DNA from: Zhengitettix transpicula
Lineage: Eukaryota > Arthropoda > Insecta > Orthoptera > Tetrigidae
Direction: 5' to 3'
Assembly: GCA_037074705.1 (NCBI GenBank)
Contig: CM073591.1
Coordinates: 162,220,032-162,284,031 of the forward strand
DNA length: 64,000 nucleotides
Shown: one piece after another, positions 1 through 10,978 of the stretch
Layout: every line of letters starts with the position of its first letter
Numbering within the stretch: the first letter of the stretch is position 1
Notes under the pieces: model-generated
Told to the model about the DNA's origin: nothing
Seen by the model: the letters and a program-made list of their open reading frames with translations, nothing else
Database searches by the model: none
Program-made: the position numbers and the translations under genes

Positions 1-197
1 ACATAGGGCAAACAAAACGTTCGCTTAATACACGTATCAAAGAACATATAACTAATATAAAACTTTCTATTGATAAACAATCTGTAATATCAAAACATAT
101 AATCAATTCTAAACATACATTTGATTGGCAAAATGCTAAGATTTTCGACATTGACCAGGTACAATTCGCGACTCATTTCAGAGATATTTCACATTAA
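1..197 (+). pseudogene. C-terminal end of a Penelope-like element protein (GIY-YIG endonuclease domain)
   Basis: The window opens inside an open frame (codons from base 3, stop TAA at 195-197). Its 64 residues begin IGQTKRSLNTRIKEH and continue through SVISKHIINSKHTFDW. The two bases before the first codon would complete a tyrosine codon, giving YIGQT. This is the YIG half of a GIY-YIG endonuclease, with the conserved arginine/glutamate/histidine stretch (TRIKEH) and the later H...FDW segment seen at the C-terminus of Penelope-like retroelements. In the family the domain follows a reverse transcriptase and nicks target DNA. The reverse transcriptase would lie before the window. No internal stop is visible in the part seen, so intactness cannot be judged. 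The following bases carry the element's downstream repeat, which supports the call. Confidence 0.85.
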
Positions 198-425
198 ATC
201 AAACATCACAGTTATTAATGTACAAATAGACACAATGAGACTCAATAATTGCTATGATCCCTTATTGTTACGCTAAACCTTCGGTTCTCCCATTGTCGGT
301 ACGTTTTCTTCGCTTTTAAGTGTTGTCAACTGACCAGTGCAGTTGTGTTTCTCTAGACTCTTCTTAGCACCTGACGTAAGAAACAAGGATCCCAGAAACG
401 TAGTATTTATATTAACCTTATTGTA
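198..425 (+). mobile_element. 3' non-coding end of the Penelope-like element with hammerhead-like motif
   Basis: Directly after the GIY-YIG stop codon the sequence holds a segment (about 316-419) that recurs in both arms of the palindrome at 42.6-42.9 kb and in part near 27.2 kb. Bases 371-376 read CTGACG and 395-399 read GAAAC. These match the two halves of the hammerhead ribozyme core (CUGANGA ... GAAA), known from the terminal repeats (pLTRs) of PLEs. In this copy the first box has decayed to CTGACGT, and the arms between the boxes (GAAA and TCCC) no longer pair fully. Placement after the ORF is as expected for a PLE. Self-cleavage is not claimed for this copy. Confidence 0.65.
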
Positions 426-2464
426 ATATTATCTTGGTTCGATCTGCAATAAAAATTTGTAAATTGAGTGTTCGATTAATTAAATAAATTCATTAATATA
501 TAATGATGTAAATATTACAATAGGTCAGTCTTAGTTAAGTAGACACCTATATATGGGCGTGGTTTGGTTCCTTCCTGTATCACAGATGTCAAACAGAATT
601 TTACTAAAGGGAACCACGGTCAGACTATCTTGTTTCGTGTTCATCTTTGCTAACCACAAAAAAAATGTTTCTTTTTCTCATTTAAGTCATAGAAAATATG
701 AAAACGCAAAATACGTGTCAATTGTCCCCATATGAGAGGAAAAATGTAAACATATATGATAGAAATTTTGTGGCTCATGAATTGTTACTAGCAGTCTAAT
801 GTGAAGATGTCTGATGTTTACATTAAATTTATCTGTTAGAGAAACTCAAAAGTTAGGAAAACAGAGTTTATTATGTATTATTCCATCAGATGGAAACGCT
901 TGATTATTATATATAAATAAGTCATTTAAACTTATGAGAATTATATTAAACAATAAAATATTAAGATTTCAATCGAACTTCACGAAACAGAGAAAGAGGA
1001 AGATATACATTTATAAATCATTCAATAAAGTTGTTTTTTTGTCTTTTGAAGTTCTGAGAAAAAAATGGGCTATCAACCTGTTCAGTTGTGGTCATCAGTG
1101 CTAACTGCGATTGTGAGGTTAAGTAATACGTAATCCTAGAATTGTCCTCGTTAAGAACGTGAGTAATAATGTAAAACAAATGCAGCTTTATATCACATGC
1201 ATTGTTACGCACATAGCAACCGACGATACTCTGTAGAGCCACATAAATAAAATCCCGGCGTCTACGAGTATATATAACAGCAACTCGACGTTGCCAAGTC
1301 GCGTACCCTTTCCACTGCTGTCGCAATGCCAAGATCAGGGGGCCTCCCCTAGCAAATAAACACGAAGATACGCTGCACCCTCTCTAAAGAATATTTCATC
1401 TGGCAGTTGGTTTATTTTTCTCACAAATTATTCCCTCTGAACATTAAGGCCTTGAATGTTCTGAACGTTTCATATAAAAAATTTACATATATGTTATCAC
1501 TTCCCTTTCCTTTGTTTACATCACTCAACTGTAGTGGTTTTTATCATTTTGGTACACGCATTGAAGTATCTAAATGTTAATTGGGCTACTTTTCCGTATT
1601 GAGAAACACAGATTTCATAAAATTATTTTATCTACGTTACCATTCAGTTTTGTATCATTTCAAGCAAATTCTTGAATTTTTTTTTCTCTGTATAATATTT
1701 TTGATGAAAATTTAAAATTATTGAAACGAAACATGATTATTTTAATGTAATTTATAGATTATATGAATCACGTAAAGTCACTGAAAAGCCTATTTCATTT
1801 TTATTAAACTTATTTAATTTATGATTAAACCAATTTAGAGGAGAAATAAGTACGCAATTCCACTAAAATCACACCTGATATTTGTATGAAGGCAAAACTA
1901 TTTGAATTACTAGAAGTTCTAGTAAATGGGTGTCCAAATTTCATAAAAAGGTTTTACTCGGGCCTTAACTTTCTGGTTAGCTTTTTATCTATAATGATAC
2001 GGTTTGGGTTAGACAAATCTTTTCCTTTAACGTGTTACTTATTACTTATGTACCCATATCCCGTTTTTTATTTAATACTTTTACCTCTTTCCTCAATTAG
2101 ATTATTTTACGGTTTCTCTCAAATACTCGTTCCCTAAAGGTTCATCGATATCGTGTCGACCGTATTATAACGAATTGGAAAGTCCGCCATATTGTCTCAA
2201 GGTTGTGGAATACAGTTTTATATCACTAAGAACCTTCTAACGGGTCAGTATAGCAAAGAAATAAAGTTTAGTCATAATAGAACCTACCGTTTTCTTGTAA
2301 AAAGTGAACAAAGTCAGCGCGATGAAATAGAAAATAACGTAAATGACGTTATCTTCTGGTTCTCTAATGTATGAAACGTAAATATGTATAAAAAAAACTC
2401 CGTTCGAAGATATGAAAGAAAAGGGTACTGTTATATTCATATAGATCTAATAAATAAAATTCAC
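426..2464. other. AT-rich DNA without recognisable gene
   Basis: About 2 kb of AT-rich sequence. A 104-codon open frame on the minus strand (1018-1332) lies partly over a GC-richer patch at 1180-1390. It contains WKGYATWQRRVAVIY near its start, resembles no family I know, and has no visible promoter or splice context. I treat it as probably chance. No repeat shared with the rest of the window was seen. Confidence 0.5.
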
Positions 2465-2870
2465 AGTGTGTTTGTTACGCATACAAATCTACACCCGTGG
2501 GACAAATTATATAAAATTTAGTACACGAGTTCGTTCCGAACAGGAAACAATCACCGTGGGGGTAAAACACAACTACCACCCATAGCAGGTAGGGGTAGAA
2601 ATTTTAAAACATGGTATAACGGTCGATATTTGCGTTGATTAAATAGTTGTCGGTGTCAATGAAGTTGATAGTGGTTCTCTCCTGTTGTTTGTGTATACTT
2701 TCAACCCTTTTCAGCATGGTATAGGAGTACTCTTAGGAGTGATGGTAATGGTTGGTCGTTAAAAAAAATAACGCGGAAACAACCGAGAAGGTGACGAATC
2801 CGAGGTTATGGATATCGCTTAATTTAATTATAACATTTAACTCCTGGTTAAGTTGTACTGCAACGCCTAG
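2465..2870 (+). repeat. Dispersed repeat family II, copy 1
   Basis: The segment begins with ACGCATACAAATCTACACCC and aligns over its length with the copy at 33480-33830, and in part with those at 6003-6152, 7171-7305 and 29495-29700 (inverted). Shared landmarks are ACACCCGTGG, GGTAGAAATTTT...AACATG, GATATTTGCG, GTCAATGA, TTTCAACCC and a block AAAAATAAC...AACAACCGAGA near the 3' part. It has no open frame of note and no visible terminal repeats or poly(A). It is probably a non-autonomous element or the non-coding part of a larger one; the class is not known to me. Confidence 0.7.
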
Positions 2871-5025
2871 GAGTAGGGGTGGAAAGGGAAAACGATGATC
2901 TGCATACAATATTAAACATGTGCAACGAATTCTACCAAACACTCTCTTAAACCTGTTTCTCGAAAACTGTTGCGAAATTGAATCAACACTAAGTTTAATA
3001 CAGCTTCAAAAACAGTAACTATTTACGAGAATTGTTTCATTACTGTCTTCTAAAACCGTCCTCTCAAATACTGCTTCGAAATTGAATTGACTAAAAAATA
3101 TTTCATGACATTCCGTTCTGACACTCAGAATTCCGTTTTAAAATCTCGTGGCCTAAAATTTCTCATAATTCTGCTTCTCTCCTCCATTCTTCAAATGTGC
3201 CTGACTAATCGGTGTCACATATCCCTATAGGTAGACGTTCACTGTCCGCGATTAGTGACTTTTCGAGGGCTCTGTAGTCTCAAATTTTAATCCCTTTGTT
3301 TCTATAGTAGTCACGCCTTTACCAAATATTTCACCTGAAGATTTCACCGTGTCTGCACTTCGGTCTTTCTATTTGCAGTCGCAAATCTAATTATATCTAC
3401 TGCTTTTTAAACTATGAAAAAGAAAAAGATTTTTACTTATTCAAAAATACGCATTACAATAGTCAAGCTCAGAAAGAGTATCTTAATAATGAAACAAAAT
3501 TATGGATTTTTCATGTGTATAACTGCTCTACAAAAACATGTAAAACAGTTACATGACCTCAAACAGAAAAGTGATATGTCAATACCTATAACACTATAGA
3601 TAGTCAAATTTGAGTTCAATTGCTTCTGTCTCAATGATTTTCTCGATATTTATATTAATTTTTAACTTCAATTAATATATTTAATTTTGTAATGTTACAT
3701 ATTTAATTTTTAATTGGAATATTTAATTAAAAAATAATTCCTTGTATTACATTAAAATAATATATTGGCATATTTTAAACTCTTGTCTCTACGGGAGTCA
3801 CACATTAGCCTCTGGTCCACCAGGGTGGCGAGTAAGGTCGGATATAAAAACTAGAAAAGTAAAATTATTTTTTTGGATATTTTGAAGGGATATAGTTTTT
3901 TGTGTTCATCATATATTCTTCTCAATGAGTATTAGGTAAAATGTTTTTATTAAAAATCAAACAAACTAAAAACAGCTTTGAATTAAAAATAAGTAAGGTA
4001 TAACAGAACGCTTAACGATATATTATTTTTATTAATTAAAGTATTATCTGTGGCTTTTGTTCATACTAACATCTATGTTGGCATCCATTGTTAAATAATA
4101 ATCCACGGCTACGTAATGTATAAACTTTTTAACTATTATATTATTGTTTCATTCTGTACTTGAAGCGAATGAGAGGCTCGCTGCTCGAATATATACCTGA
4201 CCAGCAGATACAAAGTTTCAATATTACTTGAAATGATTTAAGTAATCTTAAGATAATCGAGGACTAACGGAGCCAGTAAATAAATTACACCAAATTAAGC
4301 GTAAGTATGGAATTTTAAATACAGTCAATTCAGTTGTATGATTCATTAACATTTTTCATCTCCATAATAATTTGTGTATTTTTTAACGTTGTTAATTATT
4401 TACATATGTAATTTGCTTATTCTAAATATATCCTGAAATTAACGTCAAAAGTTTACAAAAACCACAAATGATGTCAGATCCAATAACAAACATCACTGCA
4501 TTAATTAAATGAAGAATTTTTCTATATATAACAATAGTCTTTTTTTCAGCTATGTATGAGATGTAACAGTATTTTTACACATCAGTCCAAATATAACCTG
4601 ACAATATAGTTTCCTTATTTCCTTAAATCAAATTATGTACGAATGAAAGTAATTATAAAAATCACTTAACAAGGTTAATTAATGTTATCATTAATTTCAG
4701 GGAGACGGATTTAGACGCCTTTCTGCGTCTGGATAACGCGATAGCCCTCGGTGAGATCAAGCTTAGAAGATTTATGTCAATAACGGTTGATAACTGAAAT
4801 GCTGTGAAATGGCGCTTCTTATTCCTTGTAGATGAACAGTTATTACTTTTGAAACATTGGTCTATCACTGCTACGATCTTTGAATTACGTTAGCTCTTTC
4901 ATCCACTTTGTTTTCTCCTTCTATCAATGTTATTTTGTTCTCCAAATCTAATAAAACTGTTTGTATGTAGGTATGCATGTATGTATATATGGATGGATGG
5001 ATGTATATATGTATTTGTGTATTAT
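2871..5025. other. AT-rich DNA with a TATG/GATG microsatellite
   Basis: No gene or recognised transposon. Bases about 4960-5029 are a degenerate microsatellite of GTAT, TATA and GATG units, which ends where family III copy f begins. Short open frames at 3414-3599 and 4662-4868 are low-complexity and unrecognised. Confidence 0.5.
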
Positions 5026-5029
5026 GTAT

Positions 5030-5995
5030 TGTGGTAAACAATTTAAAGATATAACTAATACATCACGTTGCGACCAATTAATGTAATAAATAATGATTTG
5101 ATAAACTAAATAATTTAAACAATTAAATTTTTAATACAAAACGTTTATTACCAATTTATATTTAGTTGGATTTTATATCGAACTTTTACATAGATGCCAC
5201 AGATTTATTGAAATTCTTAAAACCTTCAGGGTCACTTATCGGGCTTCTAAAAGTTATAGTAATGCGCAATTATAACCGATTTCAAGAAAAACAAAATGTT
5301 ACAAAATATTGAATTAAATTTACATGATAAATATTAACATAGGAAAAATCTATAGAAATCTGAAGATATTTTATGAAATCTTGAGAAATCTGACGCAATT
5401 TTTATATCCGATTTACAATTAAACTTTCACCGATACCATTCACCATATCAGCTCTCATATAACACTACTTATTCACTTCACCAATAATGCTTTTAATTAA
5501 CACGCCATGGTATTTCATCAGCATTTACGTTTGAGTACCACAGACGATCAACAGTCGATTTCCATCATTTCAATACCAAATCAATCACATCCAGTACTAC
5601 GTTCTTTACAATTCACACGTATCTCGTTCAATTTCTCTTTCCAATAATTTTAATAGCTGTCTTTGCTTTCGTTGACTTTTAATTTTCCATTCTCCAAAAC
5701 TCCTTTACTTCTTCAACGGGCCCCAATTTCGCCCACCTCGCCATCGACGACGTTTCTCCTCCTCAAAACGCAGACTGAGCTTTACAGGTCTCAGTTCATA
5801 TCACAGACTGTTCTGAACTCTCTTCACAGATTTTCCTCATCGCACATTGCCGACAATAACACCGTCTGCATACCCTACATTCTTACACAACGCTGACTGT
5901 TGCCAAGAATACCTGGGCCATGTTATTTCGCTGACAATACAAATTTTAAAGAAATTATTAAAATCCTTTCATTACATATATTGGTCGTCACCACA
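5030..5995 (-). mobile_element. Family III TG...CA element, copy f
   Basis: A segment of about 966 bp with ends TGTGGTAAAC and CACCACA. Near the left end it has CACGTTGCGACCAATT, the reverse complement of a motif in copy g at 25.97 kb. Inside are CAGGGTCACTTATCGGG and GAAATCTGACG, which match copies a (6.2-7.2 kb), b (44.7-45.7 kb) and c (53.8-54.8 kb) at the same relative places and in the same order. Flanking tetranucleotides are GTAT and ATGT, so the ATAT duplication seen in the other copies has decayed or the site was in a microsatellite. The orientation is set by the primer-site-like motif, which reads on the minus strand. Confidence 0.55.
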
Positions 5996-6002
5996 ATGTG
6001 TA

Positions 6003-6152
6003 TGTGTATGTTCCGTTTACACCCGTGGGACAAATTTGACCAAATTTCGTACGCGTGTTCCTTGCGAACCGAAAAACAAACACGACTACCACCCCAAGGG
6101 ACGGGGATGGAAATTTTCAAACATGTTCCAACAGCCGATATTTGCGTCGGAT
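6003..6152 (+). repeat. Dispersed repeat family II, copy 2 (5' part)
   Basis: This matches the first 150 bp of copies at 2.47 and 33.48 kb: TTTACACCCGTGGGACAAAT, then ACCACCCCAAGGGACGGGG, then the GATATTTGCGTCGG landmark. It stops abruptly at ATATAT, where family III copy a begins. The matching 3' part resumes at 7171, so the copy was interrupted by that insertion. Confidence 0.7.
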
Positions 6153-6158
6153 ATATAT

Positions 6159-7166
6159 TGTAATAATTAAAATAAAGGTCGTTAATTAAATAGAAAAATT
6201 AATAAAATTTACAAATAATATTTTTATTGTGGCAATCATTTAAAAAATTTACCAAATTATTATATTATATCTCAGGGTCTTCACTGGGTTTGATAATGGT
6301 CACATTAATTATGCTTAAAAATCTTATTAACAAACGAATCACAATTAAAAGAAAATAAATTTACTTGAAAATTAAACTGGAACGAAATTTAAAATGAGTT
6401 CGAAATTAAGAAGTAAAGAGATTAGAAAGAATTAACAATTTAAACGGAGAACGAAATCTGACTTCTATCTTTCAATTACGTTTACATAATTAATCACTTA
6501 GTATTTTGTTACTCACATTTGTCCAGCATTCCAGCATACCTTTTGTTTTCGAAATACACTATTGCGGGATTTTACACTGATTTTACACTGATTCTAAGCC
6601 AAAATTTTATATAATGTCAGGAACTCGGATGATCCTCCTCTTTTGTTGTCAGCTACCTGTTGACTGCTTGCCTTAGGTGAATTCTGCTTGCCTTAGGCGA
6701 ATTCCTTGGTCTGTAGATTTGCCAGTCTTTACTGCATTAGACTCAAACTGAAATTTACTATTTCTGGCCGGCTATGGACACAAAACTGCTTTTACTTAGC
6801 AAGTTTCGACGTTATGCTCTCATGAATGTTTTACTTTGTCCTCAGTAATGTCCAGGAACCAACTAACTCTGTTAAATCCTAATCGCCGACTCTGTTGAAT
6901 TCTCCTCCAGTTATACCTTGACGATGTCTTTCCGCAAACTGCTTCTCGCACTAATTTCCTGCGAACTGCTTATCACAATGTTTCCTGCGAACTGAACTCT
7001 CGTCTCGCATTTTAGCGCGTAATACGCCGTTTTTCGGACCTGTCCGACAAAGTAACAGAGCTGGACTCCATTGTCGCTTTGTTCTGGACCGCCGCTACAA
7101 AGGATTTCTCAAACAATTTAAATTTTTATGTTCAAACAATTAATGTCCTAATTAATTGGCATTACA
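6159..7166 (-). mobile_element. Family III TG...CA element, copy a, nested in family II
   Basis: 1008 bp bounded by TGTAAT and ATTACA, a perfect 6-bp inverted terminus in the TG...CA style of LTRs, with ATAT directly on both sides (6155-6158 and 7167-7170). The flanks are the two parts of one family II copy, which fixes the boundaries. Internal landmarks shared with copies b, c and f are CTCAGGGTCTTCACTGGGTTTGATAATGG (positions about 6272-6300) and GAAATCTGACTTC (about 6453). Size and ends are those of a solo LTR or a short non-autonomous LTR element. ATAT is the target duplication known for the Drosophila 17.6/297 group of gypsy elements. No coding capacity. Confidence 0.7.
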
Positions 7167-7170
7167 ATAT

Positions 7171-7305
7171 ATTTTTCGGGGTCAGTAAGATGGAGCTCGA
7201 TGAACGGTGCATAAAAATAACGAAAAAAACAACCGAGATTGTAATAAAAGTCTGTATCATGGATGTCACTGAGTTTAATTATGACAAGCCGGGCAACGCT
7301 TTGAC
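7171..7305 (+). repeat. Dispersed repeat family II, copy 2 (3' part)
   Basis: It resumes with TTTTTCGGGGTCAGTAAGAT and contains AAAAATAACGAAAAAAACAA followed by CCGAGATTG and ATGGATGTCACTGAG, which match the 3' portion of the 33.5-kb copy. About 100 bp present in the middle of that copy is missing here. Joining it with 6003-6152 gives one copy split by family III copy a. Confidence 0.65.
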
Positions 7306-8726
7306 TCAGCTAGTCTAGCAATAAAAATACAAGTATAAATTCCACTTTTGTTTCAAACTGGCATTAAATTAATGAAATGACCTTGGGTGTGGAAATAATC
7401 CTTATAACTTGGCAACCCGTAACCTTAAGATCATGGACTCTCGGAAGCACCAAATGGAATTTCCCTAAAATCACCTTATCTTCCAGTCTATTGTTGCACA
7501 GAATACATACAATGCCATTAAACGTATTCCATCGATAATCATACAGATGAGAAATGACGACATAGCTGTTCCAACTGAGGAAGTTTACTGATCCTAAAGT
7601 TCGCTTGGAACTATTACGCCTGTATTGAATAATCCGTTTATTAAACTTTCTCCTCTCATTTCCGTCTGATGATTTCCAACTCAACGCTGCATCTGGAATG
7701 GAATACAAGCAAAATATTATCTTTGATCAGAAATAGCTAACGACTTGTCGGAAAATGGGTTTCCTCAATATTTACTGAAACGTGAGCTCACAGCACTTGT
7801 AAAACCCTTGCCTACTTTACGAATTATTAAAAATATTTTGCAGTTTATAATTGAAACGCACAAAAAAAATATTCTGATTTGATTATTTTGAATGTGAAAT
7901 AAACGGATTGGAATTTAGCAGTTGCTATTGTATTTCAGTCATATGAGTTTCTTGAAATTATGTGTTCCGACATATACTATCATGACAAACTCGAGGAGCC
8001 TTGGGGAACTAGTGATGAGATTCTTGCCAGAGATATTAAACCCAGGAACCAGGATAAACAAGGAACAAAGCGGACTCGTGACACCCTATCGCTGGTAGAC
8101 ATGCAAATGGCCCAGGCGCATTCAAGTCGGCCACAACCAATTCCCCGGAGCGCACGCGGTCCCTGATTACACTCTTACTCGTCCAATCTTGTCGTCGCAG
8201 GTATCCCGTCGCAGGCACAAGACTAAATGAAGCGTCCGTCCGTTTACAATCTCTTAACTGTAACCATCTGAAGATTGTTTCGTACAACATTTCTAAATAT
8301 CAGCGCGCCTTTATGCACCAAATTTGAAACTCTTTCCAGTATCGGAATATACAGAACGCGAATTTTACTTTCACATAGTCCAATTCATGCATACGCGATG
8401 TGTCGGAAAAAATTAATTTTTGGACGAGATTAAAATGTGCGGAATAGCACTTTTAAACTTAGAGACCAGCGATATGGAATCATCGTGGGCATGCTGGAGC
8501 AGCATATTCTAAGTAACATATCAGTCTGCAATAGGTTTTCAAAACAGTTGTAATGTAAATAAATTTTAATAACATGTAAACGGTAATTAAGTGGTCGACC
8601 TAAATTTCAACTTAGTATAAAGTATTATATTAAATTTATATGCAGGATTAGTCTAAAGAATTAATCTTGTTTCAAGCAACTATATACAACTAAAATGTTG
8701 GTTCATACATGAGAGCAGATTCCAGT
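7306..8726. other. Unassigned DNA with a 114-codon open frame
   Basis: The minus-strand frame 7364-7708 runs 114 codons without a stop, from a TTG start. Its peptide includes RWNTFNGIVCILCNNRLEDK. It matches no family I recognise. A second pair of overlapping frames lies at 7960-8290 in a GC-richer patch (8040-8250). No splice sites, promoter or repeat relation was evident, so both remain unassigned. Confidence 0.4.
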
Positions 8727-8885
8727 TCAGGTTTTCATCAGATCAGCAGTGATCCGTTCCTTCATATCTTTCACTGTTTTTGACAGTGGACCTTTTTAAA
8801 CGATGTCGTTCGCAAACCTCCACAGGAATAAGTCACACGACGAGAGAACAGAATTTGGGTTATGGATTAACTTTTGGTAGCCACG
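8727..8885 (-). pseudogene. Degraded Tc1/mariner-like transposase, C-terminal fragment
   Basis: Read on the minus strand the frame gives ...SSCDLFLWRFANDIV, a stop, then KTVKDMKERITADLMKT and a stop. This matches the C-terminal part of insect IS630/Tc1/mariner-superfamily transposases: a 'D..P.DFFLWG..KD.V' block, then a proline-rich link and a 'L..RI..A' helix. The block follows the second aspartate of the DDE/D catalytic triad, whose third acidic residue should lie nearby. The proline normally before CD is lost and an in-frame stop splits the fragment. It is too short to place the element further. The N-terminal HTH of a related type is at 31.35-31.67 kb, but the two are not one element. 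Confidence 0.55.
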
Positions 8886-9237
8886 TTAAATTTATAATTG
8901 GATCCCTAATTTTAAACCGGGCAGGTTTGGTCTACTGAGGGTCGATCTCGTTTTTCTGAGGCTATGGAAAATCAGGAAGGTTTTCAGTCAATCCACCTAA
9001 GTGGAAGTATTTGGGTTTAGCTTGTTTTCCTATCATTAATTCTTCAAGTGTTTTGATCAAAATTACTTTTCCCGTCTCTGAGATAGTGTGTCAAGGCAGT
9101 CACGAACCCGATCACTTTCCTTTCCTAGCTATAATTCTCACATTTCGCCTAGTCTTAACTTGTCAGACGTCTTCCGCAGGCGATTTGTGTTCGGTCTAAT
9201 AGTCTAAGATTTCCCGTTTTCCGAGTGAAATACTTCG
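8886..9237. other. Unassigned DNA
   Basis: A 62-codon plus-strand frame (9011-9199) is present. No upstream remainder of the transposase could be recognised and no repeats were seen. Confidence 0.4.
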
Positions 9238-9764
9238 AAACCTGCGAGGGATGTTCTCTCGCAGGCAGAACCTTGTAGGAGAGATACGAAGGGGCTACCT
9301 TGGGGGATGCCTTTTCCTCTCCGTTTTTGAACTAAGGTTCCCACAAGCCGAGGCACCTCGGCCTGTTTTGAGAGGTGTATGTTCCGGGGTCACAGACCTT
9401 TGGCATACGGTAAGAGTTGTCCGCTATTCCCATTGGAATAGTCGGCCAGCTGCCTCCTAAACTGGTCGAGGCACGGAGAAGGGAATGCTGCGTCCCCACA
9501 GCAAACTCCTCTCCCGCTATCGGAAGGGCGTGGGGGAAGTACCCAATGTCCGACCTACCTGATGCAGGTTTTTCTAGGGTTTTCCCTGCATTTCTTTAGG
9601 CGAATGCCGGGTAGGATACTTAAAATATAGCCCGGGGGCCCTAGTTAACCCTTGGCTACCTTCCTCTACCCTTCCGCATCCCCCCATTCAAATCCGTTCC
9701 TATGCTATTAAAGAGTAGTTGCCACCATGTGGATTACCATCACGTAGCCTGTTACCTAAAAAAA
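9238..9764 (+). repeat. Retroposon family I, copy A
   Basis: A near full-length copy. It starts with the conserved hairpin CCTGCGAGGG ... TCTCGCAGG, passes the landmarks AACTAAGGTTCCCACA, GAGGTGTATGTTCCGGGGTC, GGCAGCTGGCC (opposite strand), GCAGGTTTTTCTAGGGTTTT, TAGCCCGGGGGCCCTAG and TGCTATTAAAG, and ends in a short A-run. The frames of 60-69 codons in it are shared by other copies in two or more frames and are best read as by-products of repeat similarity, not as genes. It forms an inverted pair with copy B. Confidence 0.85.
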
Positions 9765-9974
9765 TTGTTCCACCAAAGGTGGTGAAACTGTCCGTAACCA
9801 TTTTTGTCCAGTGCGAGAAAATTGGGCTTGACAAGCAGTTGGATCAAGTAACAATACTACGACCTTCCAGCGCCGACGAGACTGAGTTATCTTAACAAAA
9901 TTATAAATATTCTGGCGGATCATAATTAATGCATTACAATATTTCACTCGGAAGAAGTATAATAAGGTTAAGTA
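9765..9974. other. Spacer between inverted family I copies
   Basis: 210 bp of unrelated sequence that would form the loop of an A/B hairpin. It contains ATTACAATATTTCACTCGG (9934-9952), which is echoed at 10969 (ATTACAATATTCCTCATAGC followed by ACTCGG). This suggests that a family III end or a local duplication is involved. Confidence 0.4.
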
Positions 9975-10389
9975 TAGGGTAATCCATGTAGTAGCCCCTC
10001 TCCTCTTATAGCATAGGAAAGGGACTGAAAAGGGGGATGCAGAAAGATAGAGGAAGGTAGCCAAGGGTTAACTAGGGCCCCCGGGCTATATTTTAAGTAT
10101 CCTACCCGGCATTCGCCTAAAGAAATGCAGGGAAAACCCTAGAAAAACCTGCATCAGGTAGGTCGGACATTGGGTACTTGACCCACGCCCTTCCGGTAGC
10201 GGGAGAGGAGTTTGCTGTGGGGACGCAGCATTCCCTTCTCCGTGCCTCGACCAGTTTAGGAGGCAGCTGGCCGACTATTCCAATGGGAACAGTGGACAAC
10301 TCTTACCGTATGCCCAAGGTCTGTGACCCCGGAACATACACCTCTCAAAACAGGCCGAGGTGCCTCGGCTTGTGGGAACCTTAGTTCAT
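9975..10389 (-). repeat. Retroposon family I, copy B (inverted relative to A)
   Basis: The reverse complement of the central 415 bp of copy A, from AACTAAGGTTCCCACAAG at 10389 down to GGATTACC near 9975. The 5' hairpin and the 3' tail are absent. It shares with copy A variants not found in other copies (GGATACTTAAAATATAGCC and AATGTCCGACC), which points to inverted duplication or gene conversion rather than two independent insertions. Confidence 0.85.
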
Positions 10390-10789
10390 TGGTGGGAAGA
10401 AATACGCGTGTGGCAATATGCCTTCGCTTTTGAAAAACACAAGGCAGAGGAAGGCCTAAATACGTCTGGTTGACAGGAGTACAGTCATTATTATTGCAGC
10501 CTTGGTGGAAGAGTTTGAAAGCTGCATTGCTTTCTCTAGAGGGACAGATTCCCAGATTGTAGTTTTAGTATGTGGGGAGCGTGGAGGAATACGTTACTTA
10601 TACAAGAAGTGGTTTCGGCGGAGATCGACGGGTCCAGCGTCGTTGCCTGTCTGCTCGGAAGCTTTGTGTCGCGGTGTCAATTCTCATGTCGTACGCCAAC
10701 TGAACACATTTAAACCTCGCATAGCTAATATCAATGCATTCATTGTCACATACGTATTCTATTTCCGTTGTTTGTTGTTGTTCCTATTC
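10390..10789 (+). other. Unassigned segment with a 96-codon open frame
   Basis: The frame 10502-10792 reads ...SQIVVLVCGERGGIRYLYKKWFRRRS... and ends hydrophobic (FIVTYVFYFRCLLLFLF). No family recognised. The segment lies between family I copy B and a family III-like end, and may be part of a family III body whose start was lost. Confidence 0.35.
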
Positions 10790-10974
10790 TGACCCACAAA
10801 ATGACCCTGAGATTACGAGTTTAATTTTTTTGATTGATTAATTAATTCATATTTATATGTTAATTTCATTAGTAATTTTTTGTGAATAAATATATTCATT
10901 TATTAAATTAATTTTTGTATATTTATGCATCATATGTTCACAACTTAAGAGGAGCAATATTACAATATTCCTCA
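10790..10974 (+). mobile_element. Family III-like 3' end fragment
   Basis: It contains ATGACCCTGAGATTACGAG, like the GACCCTGA landmark of copies a, b, f and g, then AT-rich DNA, and ends ATTACA followed by ATAT. No matching TG start with ATAT was found upstream, so this is a partial or damaged copy. Confidence 0.4.
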
Positions 10975-10978
10975 TAGC

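Noticed and set aside
1018..1332. 104-codon minus-strand open frame
   Set aside because: No recognised domain, no context; kept only as a remark in the gap description.
9417..9599. A 60-residue frame recurring at 9417-9599, 10117-10299 and 38647-38871 (IGIVGQLPPK...)
   Set aside because: The similarity comes from shared DNA of retroposon family I. Other frames on both strands of the same copies are conserved equally well, the copies have truncations, and no known domain is visible.
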